A stretch of DNA of 64,000 nucleotides from positions 310,001 to 374,000 of the forward strand of contig JAJNNQ010000002.1 of the NCBI GenBank assembly GCA_027886175.1, written 5' to 3'. Source of the DNA: Phylloscopus collybita. Its lineage: Eukaryota; Chordata; Aves; Passeriformes; Phylloscopidae. Made by a program: the position numbers and the translations under genes. The notes below the pieces were generated by a model that ran no database searches, was not told the DNA's origin, and saw only the letters and a program-made list of their open reading frames with translations. Positions 21,301 to 32,135 of this stretch are shown piece by piece (the stretch's first letter is position 1; each line of letters opens with the position of its first letter).

Positions 21301-22225
21301 CTCGGGTTTAATCACGAAGCAGACCTGGCCTTCAGCCTTCACCTTCTGATCTGCACCTTTCATCCCAGCTCCTTTTATCCAAGTTATTTTTTTGGAAGAC
21401 AGCTCAGTCCTCACCATCAGCTGCACAAGGTTTTACACGCTATCTTCTCCAAAAAAGCCTCTGTGAAACTTGGAAAAAAATTCCAGCCAAATGACTTGCT
21501 GATAGGATATTAAGATTCTTGGCAAAGGAATTCCGTCCTCCTTCCAGAAGTGTTTGCTTTCCATGGCAAAATTTGATATTTGCAGGAGAAGGAAATACCT
21601 GACGGTCACAAATATTCCCAGGGACAAAGCCCGGCAGGACTTTGTGGGAATTGTGGGTTTTGGTGGCTCAGTTCTCTGGTCTGGATCCTATTTTTTGGTT
21701 GGGCTACATTTCCCATGGTGCTGCAATTCCAAGGAATCTCGTGATCTTCCCAGGGAGGTGGAACTACGAGGTGAAGTGAGCAGGAGCAGAAAGTATTGCC
21801 ATTGTATTCCAACTGCCACAGGTTTTCCAAACCTGTCTCTTCAGGGTTTAGCATTCATTCATTCAGCAGAGGGAATTTTTACTAAAAATCAATGTTTCCT
21901 ATGGAAAAAAATCAACATTACATCCCAACCTGGTTGGTTTTGAGCTCAGAATGAATCCCAGAGGAGCCATTCCCAAAGGATTTCAGCTGCTGTCAATTAG
22001 GAACACTTGATAGGAGGGGATGCTGGCTTAGAGGAGCTAAAGATTAAGCCAGAGATGATAATATCCTGTGTGAAGTCCGGACTAAAAGTAATGAGTATTT
22101 CCTCTTTAAATCCTAGCTCAGGGAAAAAAAAAAATTGTGGAAGTATCTCCCAAATTATGCACTGTTCTTAACAGGGTCTGTCCAATTATTCAGTTGTTTC
22201 TGCATTCCCCTTTTCCTGTGGACTT
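18304..22225. other. Long unique stretch, no gene seen
   Basis: Nearly 4 kb with no recognisable CR1, LTR or tandem repeat apart from a short (CTG)n at about 19572-19591, an A-rich stretch at 19970-19996 and a poly(A) at about 22122-22133. Open frames up to 163 codons have no domain I can name. This is the largest repeat-poor interval and the best place to look for exons or conserved regulatory DNA. Confidence 0.5.
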
Positions 22226-22612
22226 TAATTGATCCGATTTTTGGTGAGATCAGCTTTGATTGATCTGAGTTCTGATGTGATCAACTTTAAATTGGTCGGA
22301 TTTTTGGTGTGACCACCTTTAATTGATCTGAGTTCTGATGTGATCAGCTTTAAATTGATCTGATTTTCGGTGTGACCACCTTTAATTGATCTGAGTTCTG
22401 ATGTGATCAGCTTTAAATTGATCTGATTTTCGGTGTGACCACCTTTAATTGATCTGAGTTCTGATGTGATCAGCTTTAACTGATTTTGGTGTGACCACCT
22501 TTCATTGATCTGAGTTCTGATGTGATCAGCTTTAACTTGATCTGATTTTCGGTGTGACCACCTTTAATTTTGATCTGATCAGCTTTAACTGATCTGATCT
22601 TTCAGAGGTCTT
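22226..22612 (+). repeat. 63-bp GATC-rich minisatellite, ~6 units
   Basis: Units beginning TGATCTGAGTTCTGATGTGA start at 22261, 22324, 22387, 22450 and 22506, with decayed half-units on each side. Each unit alternates TGATCAGCTTTAA and GGTGTGACCACC. Spacing is exactly 63 bp for three steps, then 56 bp after an internal deletion. Confidence 0.94.
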
Positions 22613-22929
22613 CAGTTACCATCAATGTCACGTACTGTGTTCCCATGAATATCAAGGGAGCCAGGGATGACCAGATCCGATGGAAGTGCTGGATGAGGAG
22701 GGTGAATCCCACAGAAGGCTGCCCCAGCTTCTTACAGACATCCCTGTCCTTCCATGCAGCTGGAAAGATGGAAAAATGCCCCTTCAGGTGGAGGACTTGC
22801 TGGTGGCGGGAAATGCGATCTTGGCGATCCCGGGAAATTCGTGCCGCGTTCATGGATGAGTGTGGGAGCAGCCTCCTCCTTGTCCTGGAGCTGGGAGTGA
22901 GAACCTTCAGACCCTGAAGTGAATGTGTC
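22613..22929. other. Unique sequence, no gene seen
   Basis: About 315 bp between the GATC minisatellite and a CR1. Frames here (up to 156 codons on the - strand) lack recognisable motifs. Confidence 0.5.
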
Positions 22930-23392
22930 TGTGGGAAGGAATTGTGGCTGCCCAATACCTGGAATTGTTCCAGGCCGGGCTGGAGCACCCTGGGACAGCG
23001 GGAGCTGTTCCTGCCCATCAGGGGTGACACCGGAGGATCCTTGAGGTCCCTTCCTGTTGCTGTTGGACACAAAAGAAAGACTCAAGTCTTGTCAGAAGGC
23101 TGTGACTCCAAAGGAGGAGTGTCAGTTCATTTTCCAAACGTATTTTATACTTTTCTACAACGCACCCACCTTAGAGGTGGGGAACCCTGGACCCCTTGGT
23201 CACTTGAGGAGACCATCAAGCAAAGTCCCTCCTTTGGGGAAGCTTGTAGAAAAATATCTTGGTTTACAATAACATGACCTTGCTTACCAGTTTTACCCCT
23301 GGGAAAGAATTCCCTGAAATCAAAAGGTGGCAGGCACGGAACCGTGGCTACACCTTCCAGCCCAAACCATTCCATGACACCTAAAGGAGCGC
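22930..23392 (+). mobile_element. CR1 retroposon, split by an LTR insertion
   Basis: The forward CR1 3' end runs from GAATTGTGGCTGCCC to TTGAGGTCCCTTCC (23054) and resumes at 23353 with CCTTCCAGCCCAAACCATTC. The interruption is exactly the LTR at 23055-23352 plus a 6-bp repeat of CCTTCC. The CR1 is therefore older than the LTR. Confidence 0.93.
23055..23352 (-). mobile_element. Solo LTR with 6-bp target-site duplication
   Basis: The 298-bp element begins TG and ends CA and is flanked by perfect CCTTCC duplications (23049-23054 and 23353-23358). Read on the - strand it has a GTATAAAATACG TATA box. Its sequence is related to the elements at 41338-41630 and 63387-63688 (shared GCAAAGTCCCTCCT and CCCTGGGAAAGAA blocks on +). 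A 6-bp duplication fits a beta-like (ERVK) integrase. No internal genes are present, so it is a solo LTR. Confidence 0.93.
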
Positions 23393-23945
23393 CAGGCATC
23401 CAGGCAGAGCTGCAGGAACGGCTCCAAATTCACCCCCCAGGACGCAATTCCAACAATTCCACGCAGACTCTCTTTCTGTTTCCCTTGCAGTGTGACCCCT
23501 CCTGCCGAAGAAATCCGTACCCACTCCCTTTTCCAGGCTTCCTACTCAGCGTTAGGGAAACAATCCACGTTTTTCTTGGTCACCTCAGGGTTGTGTTGGA
23601 TCAGATATGAGGATGAGAACAGGAATGATGTAATCACCCCCCAAACCAAAATAATAATAGTAATGATGGGAATAATTAATGATTATTTCCCCTTGTGTGC
23701 TTGCCCGTTCTGGGGAGTTGATTGAGCCAGAGAGGGACATGTTTTCCATTAAATAAAGATGGGATTTCAATTGAAAAGGAATTAAAGTTGAACCAGGAGT
23801 TTTCACCTCCGTGGTCACTTGTTCCTGACAGCTGTGTCAGGATGAAGCTAGGTTTGGAATTCAAAAGGATTCGGAAAAGCCATACTTGGAGTAGCCTGTT
23901 GAAAATGCAATGCATATCATATATGGTTTTAGAATAATACATAAT
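23393..23945. other. Unique sequence, no gene seen
   Basis: About 550 bp, AT-rich, containing a short ATAATAATAG stretch near 23650. No gene recognised. Confidence 0.5.
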
Positions 23946-23947
23946 GC

Positions 23948-24050
23948 TATATTTATATTTATATTTATATTTATATTTATATTTATATTTATATTTATAT
24001 TTATATTTATATTTATATTTATATTTATATTTATATTTATATTTATATTT
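23948..24050 (+). repeat. (TATATT)n hexanucleotide microsatellite
   Basis: About 17 perfect copies of a 6-bp unit (TATATT/ATTTAT). It reads as Tyr-Leu repeats in one frame, which is an artefact. Confidence 0.96.
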
Positions 24051-24230
24051 TACTAATAATAGTACACAATATATAATTATTATATTTATATATTATATTA
24101 TATTATATTATATTATATTATATTATATTATTATAATATTTATATATTATATTCCATTCATATATTTATATTAATAATAATATAATGTTTATAATAATAA
24201 TACAATATAAAACCAATAATAGTTGTTTTC
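24051..24230 (+). repeat. AT-rich region with (TATTA)n
   Basis: Pure or nearly pure A/T sequence, including about ten copies of TATTA at 24088-24135 followed by mixed ATA/AAT units. Confidence 0.9.
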
Positions 24231-25204
24231 CATTGGTTTTCAGCTGGTTTTCCTAATCTGAAGATGAGGAGCTTCTACAGAACTAAGGCAAAAAGAATCT
24301 GGAAGTTTGTGCTCGAACTTCTCACCAAATCCTTGGATTTGAGATGAAATTCCTGTCAGCTTCTACACTGATGCCTGTTACCCCCTCACGGACAGAGCTG
24401 TAACTTGTGCAGGGTTTAATTAATTCATTTTTAATTAAACAATTTAAATCAAAACAATAAATGAATTAACCCCTTAAAACAGGGAGTCAAAAATAGGTCC
24501 AGAATGGACTCAGTTTCCTTTGCCTGTGCTCAGGTTCCCTGAGCAGTGACCTCCAGTGTTTTCCAGGAGCTTGAACTAGCTGGGAATTGCTTTCCAGCAT
24601 GGAAAAGCCTCTTCCTGAGAGCTGTTAGAGATCCATGGATGCTTCCAAGGGGAAAGGAAGCTGCAGATATCCGGTGTGTGGGGTCAGGTGTGAAAACTGA
24701 TCAGGAAAAACACTCCAGCCTGTGCTTGAGCAGGGAATGAACAGATCCCAGCTGCTGCCGGGTTCGCTCCAACAAAGGCTCCGGGAGATGGATCAATAAA
24801 GGGGTGAGAAGGTGGGAAAGATGAAGGCATTTTTCCCAGTGGTTGAAAGGGAGATATCCCTGTAGTGTATTTTTTTGTTTATTTGGCGTTTTTTGGCGAT
24901 TTTGAGGGATAAAACCCTGCCCTGGTGAAAGAACCTTACAGGGGTTTGGACTTAAAACCTCGCTGGAAACACGCAATGGTTTAGGACAGGTTTAAATCCT
25001 CTTTAAATTGAGTTATGCTGCAGAGTGTCACTGACCCGGGGTATAAACGACAGTGAAATGCCCTTTGAGTAGCTTGGAGCTGCCCATCTCCTCCTCAGAG
25101 CAGGAGACTCGCCCAGTTCATTTCAGATTTGTTCCCCATTCCTGGAAGATGAGTGGGGAGGTCCCAGCTCCGTGGAGCACCTCGGAATTCTGCTAAAAGG
25201 GCTT
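24231..25204. other. Unique sequence, no gene seen
   Basis: About 970 bp with no recognised element or domain-bearing frame. Confidence 0.5.
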
Positions 25205-25322
25205 TTCCCAGCAGTGCATCCTGGGATGGTGGGAGGTGTCCCTGCCCATGGCAAGGGTGGAGCTGGATTATCCTTAAGGATCTTCCAACCCGAACCATTC
25301 CAAGATTTCGCGATCCTATGAG
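25205..25322 (+). mobile_element. CR1 retroposon 3' end fragment
   Basis: Only the last roughly 115 bp of a forward CR1: CATCCTGGGATGGTGGGAGG, the GTCCCTGCCCATGGCA core, and a terminus resembling CAACCCGAACCATTCC followed by GATCCTATGAGG. Confidence 0.9.
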
Positions 25323-26254
25323 GAAAAGGAGACGTTTGGCACCCGTAACCTCCCACCATGACTGTTTCCAACTCCTGACCTCCCATCTCCAGATGGATCC
25401 TTTATCCACGATTTAGTATCCACTACCCAGCTCTCCTGGTCACCACCATCAGCTTTTCCTGCAGAAAAAAATGGGAACTTTGCATTTTACAGGCAAAGTT
25501 AGTCTCTTCTCACTAAAAAAAAAAAAAAGCCCCCTGATCACCAAGTTGCATTTCCAGTACTTACTGCACATTGTTTTTCCTTGAAGTTTCAGCTCATCCA
25601 GAGCTTCACATCATTCCCACTTCCACTTCCAGCTGGCTGAGGGTGCTGGCAGGGAGGTTATCAAGCCAGATGCAGTTTATTATGATTGCCTTCTCCCGTT
25701 GTCCAAACATTTTTCTAACCTGCGGAGCTCTCCGGGATCGATCGTCGCGGACGATTTTTCTTCTGCCAAGCGCTGAGCTAAAAACGTCTTTGCTTAATCA
25801 AGGAAATGTCCGCAGGGGCTTGGCTTTGATATGGAGTAGGATATCGAGGGCTTTGGATTAAAAACCTGGGGGGGGAAAAAAAAAAGAAATAAAAAATTGG
25901 GAAGAATCCACCAGCTGATAGCAAATTCAGGCTCTGGTTACAGTAGTTTTGCTCCATAAAATATGACCCTGTGATTTTACAGCGCATTTCTCTGGGATGA
26001 TTGGAATCAGATTGGGTTGGGGTTTTTTTTTTCCCCCTTGAAGTTCATAGTGAGAGGAATGCCAGACATCCATTTTTCCATACTGAACCAGCTGTGGCGC
26101 TCCTTGGAAAACTGACAGAGAAATTGGATGTTGAGTCTTTAAATCCCCTGCCTTGGTACTGAGTTGTGTTTAATCTGTGGCAGCTTTTCCGAACATGATT
26201 TTTTTTTTTTCTCCTTTTTTTTCCATTGAGTCAAGAAATAAAGGAAGATCTTGG
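25323..26254. other. Unique sequence with a small CpG cluster
   Basis: About 930 bp. A CpG-dense stretch sits at 25730-25785 (CCGGGATCGATCGTCGCGG), and G/A runs lie near 25868 and T/C runs near 26020. No exon was recognised. Confidence 0.5.
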
Positions 26255-26706
26255 AATAATTCTCCTGGGTCCAGAGGAGGCCATAGAGCTGCTGCAAGGG
26301 CTGGAGCCCCTCTGATCTGGAGCCAGGCTGGGAGAGCTGGGAATGTTCCCTTGGAGAGGAGAAGGCTCCAGGGAGAGCTCCGAGCCCCTGGCAGGGCCTG
26401 GAGGGGCTCCAGGAGAGCTGGAGAGGGACTGGGGACAAGGGATGGAGGGACAGGACACAGGGAATGGCTTCCTACTGCCAGAGGGCAGGGATGGGGGGGA
26501 TGTTGGGAAGGGATTCCTGGCTGGGATGGAATTCCAGAGCAGCTGTGGCTGCCCCTGGATCCCTGGAAGTGTCCAAGGCCAGGCTGGATGTGGCTTGGAT
26601 CACCCTGGGACAGTGGTTTGTGTCCCTGCCCATGGCAGGGGTGGAATGGGATGATCCTCAAGGCCTCTTTCCAACCAAAACCATTCCATGGTTCCATGAC
26701 TCTTAT
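26255..26706 (+). mobile_element. CR1 retroposon with ORF2 tail and 3' UTR
   Basis: About 450 bp forward CR1. It starts in the region equivalent to the end of the reverse transcriptase ORF (CTGGGAGAGCTGGGAATGTT), continues through GGACACAGGGAATGGCTTCC and CCAGAGCAGCTGTGGCTG, and ends with CCATTCCATGGTTCCATGAC. The reading frame is broken, and the long Pro/Ser/Gly-rich frames here are by-products. Confidence 0.92.
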
Positions 26707-28107
26707 GGAAGACATCCTGTAGCCAAACATTTTTCCTTTATAAAATTATTGCCTCTTAATTTCCTTGGATCTGATTAAAAAAAAAAAAAGTTTACAATTG
26801 AATAAAGCTTATTCTGGTCACACATTTTTCTTTAATTGTGTCTTTCTTAAGACACAATTAAAAATTTTTTTTTTTAAATAAAAATATTGATTAAGACCGG
26901 AAATATTTTATCCACAGTTTTAAACTCACTCAAAATCCAAATGTAAATGGCAACAAAATACATGGGCACAGTGACAAAAATGGGATTTGAGGCAGGGAAG
27001 CAGAGGTGGATCAGGATTACAGACAGGGATGCAAAACAAGTGGATTCTGAAATCCTTTTTTGCACAACCTGACGGGACCAGGAGGCAAAAGGCAGCACTT
27101 CCTCAGGTTCCTCTGGAAAAAAAAGGAGTGAATCCAGGTGTTCTGAAGGGAAAACCAGGGATGCACTGAAACAGGGCTATGCCACATCACAGGGGAGAAA
27201 TCCAGCTGGGATTTGACCCAGATTTTCTAGGGAAACCCAGGAAGTCCATGGCTGAAAGTTGGGAGGGTGTGCTGGGGAAGAGGAACTCGACACCACCTGA
27301 ATTAATTCTGCTTTTTCCTCCTGTGCTTCCCAATCCTGTGCTGGGCAGAGGATCCTGGCTCAGGTTACAGCCAGGTTTGGAATACTTGAAATTCCTGTTA
27401 ATTGGAGTTCATAGGATCTCATGGAATATGCAGGAAAAATTAGTAGAAAAGATGAAATTTTGGTGTAGATACTGATCTGTCTTTATGAAAATATTTCAAA
27501 ATTTTCAATGTTTCAAACACTGAATTATTGCAATATTTAATATTAGGATTTTTTTTCCTTGAAAATCACAATCAAATGTTCTTACAATGAAAAAAAAAAA
27601 AACAAATTGTGGAATATAAAAACACAGAAGGTGTTAAAGCTTTTTTTTTGTTTTTCAATTGTCAATGAAAAAATTTTTTAGAAGTTTGCAGAAATGATTT
27701 CATTTTTTTCCCCCTGAATTTGTGTGTCTTGGTTTGAAACAGGTTGAGAAATCAATGGGAAAAGTCAAAATTCCCAGTAATGTCAACTTTCTTCCAACAG
27801 AAAAGAGAAGTTTATGATTTCATACTTCAGGAAAGACTTTTTCCCAATTTGTCTTAAGGCTGGAAAAAAGATTTTAATGTTTTTCTTTTTTTCCTGATCA
27901 CTTCTTTTAGGGAAATTTCATTTTATGGACATTAGAGGTTTAGAAAATATGTCCTAATGAAAGACAAAATATTTCTCAAAAAACACCTCAGAGTTTTTTT
28001 TTTTTCTTGCTTTTAAAACTCAGACTGAACAAATCCATAAAGTTTGACTTTAATAGGGTAAAAATGATAATGAAATAATTATAACTAACCATACAATAAT
28101 TATAAAA
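26707..28107. other. Unique AT-rich sequence, no gene seen
   Basis: About 1.4 kb, strongly A/T rich with several A or T runs. It contains a perfect hairpin at 26831-26862. No element family was recognised. Confidence 0.5.
26831..26862. repeat. Perfect 14-bp inverted repeat with 4-nt loop
   Basis: Left arm TTTAATTGTGTCTT (26831-26844), loop TCTT, right arm AAGACACAATTAAA (26849-26862). Fully complementary, and the flanks continue as T-rich on the left and A/T-rich on the right. Confidence 0.95.
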
Positions 28108-28262
28108 TAATTATAAAATTCTGTTATTAGCAAATAATAAAATAAAACAAATACATGAGTAAGTATTTTAAAGTAAGTATTTATTAAATTCTGTAAGTAA
28201 ATATAAAATTCTGTTATTAGCAAATAATAAAATAGAACAAAGATCTGGGTAAGTATTTAACT
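28108..28262 (+). repeat. Tandem duplication of ~92 bp
   Basis: The segment containing AAATTCTGTTATTAGCAAAT and GTAAGTATTT occurs twice in succession (from about 28113 and about 28205) with a few substitutions. A third GTAAGTATTT lies between them. Confidence 0.85.
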
Positions 28263-28804
28263 TCCTAAAACGAGCTAAGATAACATCCAGAAAATAAAGA
28301 CATGGAAATCCAATTTGTGTTTTTAACCAGTAAAAAAAACCTGACAGTGAGATTGATCCAGCAGAACATCCAGGAGATCTGGGAATTTGCCAGGATTTCA
28401 TCCCAGAATTTATAGAAGAACTGACCCACAACCAATCCATGCAAAACTAAGCTCCGGATTTTCGTGCTCGTGCGAGGGAGCGTTGCCCCCACCGAGATCC
28501 AAGATTGATGCTGCTGCTGCTTTCCAGGCCATTCCTCCCCTGTTTTCCAAGAGGAAATTTGTCACGTTTCTTTCGCTGGCGGGAAAACTTCCCGAGAGCG
28601 CGACAGGTGTTCCGCTGGAGCGGGATAAGAGCGAAACCGACGGGCAAAGCTTCCCTCCCACCTGCCCCTCCACGGGCTCCTCCGAGCCGCAAGGAAAACG
28701 TGGGAGCTCTCCAAAATCCCCTCAAGTGAGGCCTGAGGTCATTCCATGCTTCAGCTGCTCACCCAGGGTGACCTCACCGCCAAGAGCGTGACCGTATTCC
28801 CGTT
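28263..28804. other. Unique sequence with CpG-rich segment
   Basis: Repeat-free. From about 28455 to 28710 the CpG density is clearly above the rest of the window (for example GAGAGCGCGACAGG). A 134-codon + frame spans it but shows no recognisable domain and no clear donor or acceptor pair. It could be a small unmethylated regulatory element. Confidence 0.45.
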
Positions 28805-30025
28805 AAATTGATTCATAATGGAGCCATCAAAAGATTCCAGCGCTCCTGCCAGCAGGGAAGGCCTTGGGAGCACGGGTTGATTCTCCAAGGAGATTTTCTG
28901 TGCAAGTTCCTCGTTCCCTGGGTTCTTGGAGGTGGATTTGTTTGGAGGAAAGGGCACGAGGAACAGGAGCTTGGTGGAGCCACTTCCAGCTGTCTGGAAG
29001 GGATCTGTTGGAAATGTGGGATGAGCTGGAGGAGGCATCCTGGACTGTGGAACTCAACCTTTCTTCTCAGACACATTTCTGCCTGATTTATTTGATTAAA
29101 TAGATTAACTGATTGATTAATTAATTAAATTTGGGGCAATCAAAATATTCCGATTCTCCTTCCAGCAAGGAAGGCCTTGAAAGCACAGGCTAATTATCCA
29201 AGGAAAATTTTTTTGCAAGTTCCTCATTCTCTGGGTCCTTGGAGGTGGATTTGTTTGGAGGAAAGGGCACGAGGAACAGGAGCTTGGTGGAGCCACTTCC
29301 AGCTGTCTGGAAGGGATCTGTTGGAAATGTGGGATGAGCTGGAGGAGGCATCCTGGACTGTGGAACTCAACCTTTCTTCTCAGACACATTTCTGCCTGAT
29401 TTATTTGATTAAATAGATTAACTGATTGATAAATTAATTAAATTTGGGGCGATCAAAATATTCCAATTCTCCTGCCAGCAAGGAAGGCCTTGGGAGCACG
29501 GGCTAATTATCCAAGGAAATTTTTTTTTGCAAGTTCCTTATTCCCTGGGTTCCTGGAGATGGATTTTCTTTTTTTTTTTTTTTTTGGAGGAAAGGGCATG
29601 AGGAACAAAAGCCTGATGAATCCACTTCCAATTCACTTCCAGCTGTCTGGAAGGGATCTGTTGGAAATGTGGGATGAGCTGGAGGAGTCATCCTGGACTG
29701 TGGAACTCCACCTCTCTTTTCAGGCAGATTTCATGGTTCTGCCTGATTTATTTGATTAAATTGATTAATTTATTGGTAAAATAATTAAATTTGGGGCAAT
29801 CAAAATATTCCAAGTCTCTGGGCAGCAAGGAAGGCCTTGGGAGCACAGGTTAATTATCCAAGGAATTTTTTTTTTTACAAGTTCCTCATTCCCTGGGTTC
29901 TTGGAGATGGATTTTTTTTTTTTTTTTTTTTTTGGAAGGAGTACGAGGAGCAGGAGCCTGATTAATTCACTTCCAGCTGTCATCCTGGACTGAGTAACTC
30001 AGCCTCTCTTTTCAGGCAGTTTCCT
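28805..30025 (+). repeat. ~310-350-bp tandem array, 4 units
   Basis: Later units start at AATTTGGGGCAATCAAAAT (29127, 29440, 29787). The first is a diverged start near 28805. Each carries AAGGAAGGCCTTGGGAGCAC, GGAGGTGGATTTGTTTGG and TGGGATGAGCTGGAGGAGG. Units 1 and 2 are essentially identical over their last roughly 185 bp. Units 3 and 4 have gained T-runs (29568-29585, 29912-29933), and unit 4 has lost an internal segment. The similar 79-codon frames in units 1 and 2 simply reflect the repeat. Confidence 0.94.
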
Positions 30026-30374
30026 GGTTCTTACAGGTAGCTGGGAAAAAAGAGGGGGAGGAATTTGGATCATTAAGATTCTTTTCCTTTGCTCTCCTCC
30101 GTTCTTCAGTTGAAATAAAAAATGTTCAAGGAAGCAAACTTCATGCATCCAAATTTGTACAAATTCCAGGTGAATTTTACAGACAAGCCAGGCACTCATT
30201 CTGAGCAAAATTGTTATGACCCTGACCAGGAGAAAATCACCAAAACTTAAAAATCCCAGTTTCTCCTCAGTTTTCTGGGAGCAACAACGCTCCAGGTACT
30301 GCAATTCTTCTGCTGAGCAACTTCTTGGATTTCTGCCCACAAAGGATCTGGGCACGGGAGGTGAATTCTTAGAG
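30026..30374. other. Unique sequence, no gene seen
   Basis: About 350 bp between the 310-bp array and a reverse CR1. No recognised motif. Confidence 0.5.
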
Positions 30375-30740
30375 TCCCAGGATGGTTTGGGTGGGATGGG
30401 ACCTCAAAGTTCATCCAATCTCAACCCCACCATGGGCAGGGACACCTCCCACTATCCCAGGGTGATCCAAGCCCTGTCCAACCTGGCCTTGGACACTTCC
30501 AAGGATCCAGGGCAGCCTCAACTTCTCTGGGAATTCTAGCCCAGCCCCTCAACATCCTCCCAGCCAGGAATTCTTTCCCAAAATCCCGTTGATCCCTGCC
30601 CTCTGGCTGTTGGAATCCATTCCTCCCTATCCCATCTCTCCGTGCTCTTGTCCAAAGTCCTTCTCCAATTTTCTTGCAGGCACAGAAAGGCCCCAGAGCC
30701 TTTTCCAGGCTGAACAATCCCAACTCTCCCAACCTTTTTT
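30375..30740 (-). mobile_element. CR1 retroposon 3' fragment
   Basis: Reverse CR1 of about 365 bp: GTCCCAGGATGGTTTGGG, the CACCATGGGCAGGGACACC core, CCAGCCAGGAATTCTTTCCC, and the ORF2-tail region around TTTTCCAGGCTGAACAATCC. No intact frame. Confidence 0.93.
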
Positions 30741-31571
30741 GCCTTGTGTGCTTTTCCCACGAAAACCTCTAAACACAAACATCAAATCCTGGCTCTCCCT
30801 TAAACCCAATGGAGCAAAATTGGTGGATCAATTCCATCTTAAACCTCTGCTTTGGATTAATTGCACATTAAACCCTTTAAATTTATCTTCATTGACCAAT
30901 TATCCTTAAACAAGTTAATTGGCTTGGGTGTTGTCCTCTGCAAATAATCAGATTAATCCCATCACTTATTTATTTGAAGGTTTAAAATTTACCTCATTAA
31001 TTATCACTAAAGCTACTAAAATAATTTAGATTTGATAAGGCCCATTCATATTAGGCTTTAATTATGATTAAGACTCAAGCTGATAAATTTTTTTTCCAAG
31101 CTGTTTTTAGGGAATGTTTCCTTGTTTTCCTCTGTGTTTTAGGGAAATGGAGATCTGTTGCTGTTTTGTGGGGTTTTTAGTAGCTAAAATATTTATATTT
31201 CCAGTTTTGGTCAAAAATGTTCTTTTTATTCTCTTTTATTTATATTCTCTTTTATTTCCTATTGTTCTCCTTTCTGTTTATACCATCAGAGAACCTTTGC
31301 TCTGCATTTAAGTTTTCTCTTTGTTTGTGGCTTTTTAATTTTTTCCTTTGTTTTTCATTATTTTAAGAGAGGAGACTTGGAGTGACTAAAGAAACGGAAC
31401 ACTCCTCCAAGTTCCAAAATATTTACACAAATTTCTGCCTTTTGTGTAGCTCTGAAGCACTTTTTAAGCCATGGATTACGAAATGCCTCCTGTCTTTGAA
31501 GTGATCTGGATGAAAAACGCAATTTTATTGTTTATTACCAGAAAACAGTACCTGGGCACCAAAATACACAG
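30741..31571. other. Unique AT-rich sequence, no gene seen
   Basis: About 830 bp with many TTTAT/TTAAT motifs. No gene or repeat family recognised. Confidence 0.5.
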
Positions 31572-31932
31572 AACAGGAAAAGGTCACGGAGATTTCTTTG
31601 GGGAGTTTTATTTCCTGTTAAGTTTTTCTGCTCCTCTTTCAAGTCCATTTTTACACACAGGTTAAGTGGGGTTTTTTTTTTGGTTTTATTTTTTTTTTAA
31701 GGCTATGTTATTTAAATAAAAGTAAGTTTTCTATTCTAAATGAATATCTTCTCCACAAAAGCTCTCTTTGTTATTCTCCTGTGATCTTTTATTGTTACTT
31801 TCCCTTCATAACTTTAGAGTTGAAGTAACCCCAGACTGACATCCTCCATCAACAAAAAACCCCAGCCTTTTAAAGGAGCAGAGAAAATCAAATCCAGTAA
31901 AATACTGATAAAATACAACAGAAATATTGCAG
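31572..31932 (+). repeat. Duplicated block C, copy 1
   Basis: Contains TTTATTTCCTGTTAAGTTTT, CTTCTCCACAAAAGCTCTCT, GTAACCCCAGACTGACATCC and CTTTTAAAGGAGCAGAGAAA. The same sequence in the same orientation is at 40157-40493, about 8.6 kb downstream, with small indels in T-runs. I do not recognise it as a known mobile element. Confidence 0.9.
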
Positions 31933-32135
31933 TATTTCCTTTTTGAAGGTGAAACACTTCTTTCAAGTGTCTGAAATCTCAGTGGGCTGTGGAAGCATCT
32001 GGAGAAGCTCTTCCAGTGCTCTGGGGCAAAAGCTGCTGAGAGGTCCCGCAGAAAAGCTTGGGAGTGCTGGGAGGTTTTGTCACCGCTTTTTATGGGGTTT
32101 AACCCTTTTCTGCTCTGCTGAGAAATCCCAGAATT
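31933..32135. other. Unique sequence before the 10-bp array
   Basis: About 200 bp, no feature recognised. Confidence 0.5.

Noticed and set aside
26170..26730. Frames of 181-186 codons over the CR1 copy
   Set aside because: Neither matches the CR1 reverse-transcriptase frame. They are incidental frames in GC-rich CR1 3' sequence.
28864..29416. Two similar 79-codon frames suggesting a duplicated small gene
   Set aside because: They are the same part of adjacent tandem units. Units 3 and 4 break the frame.
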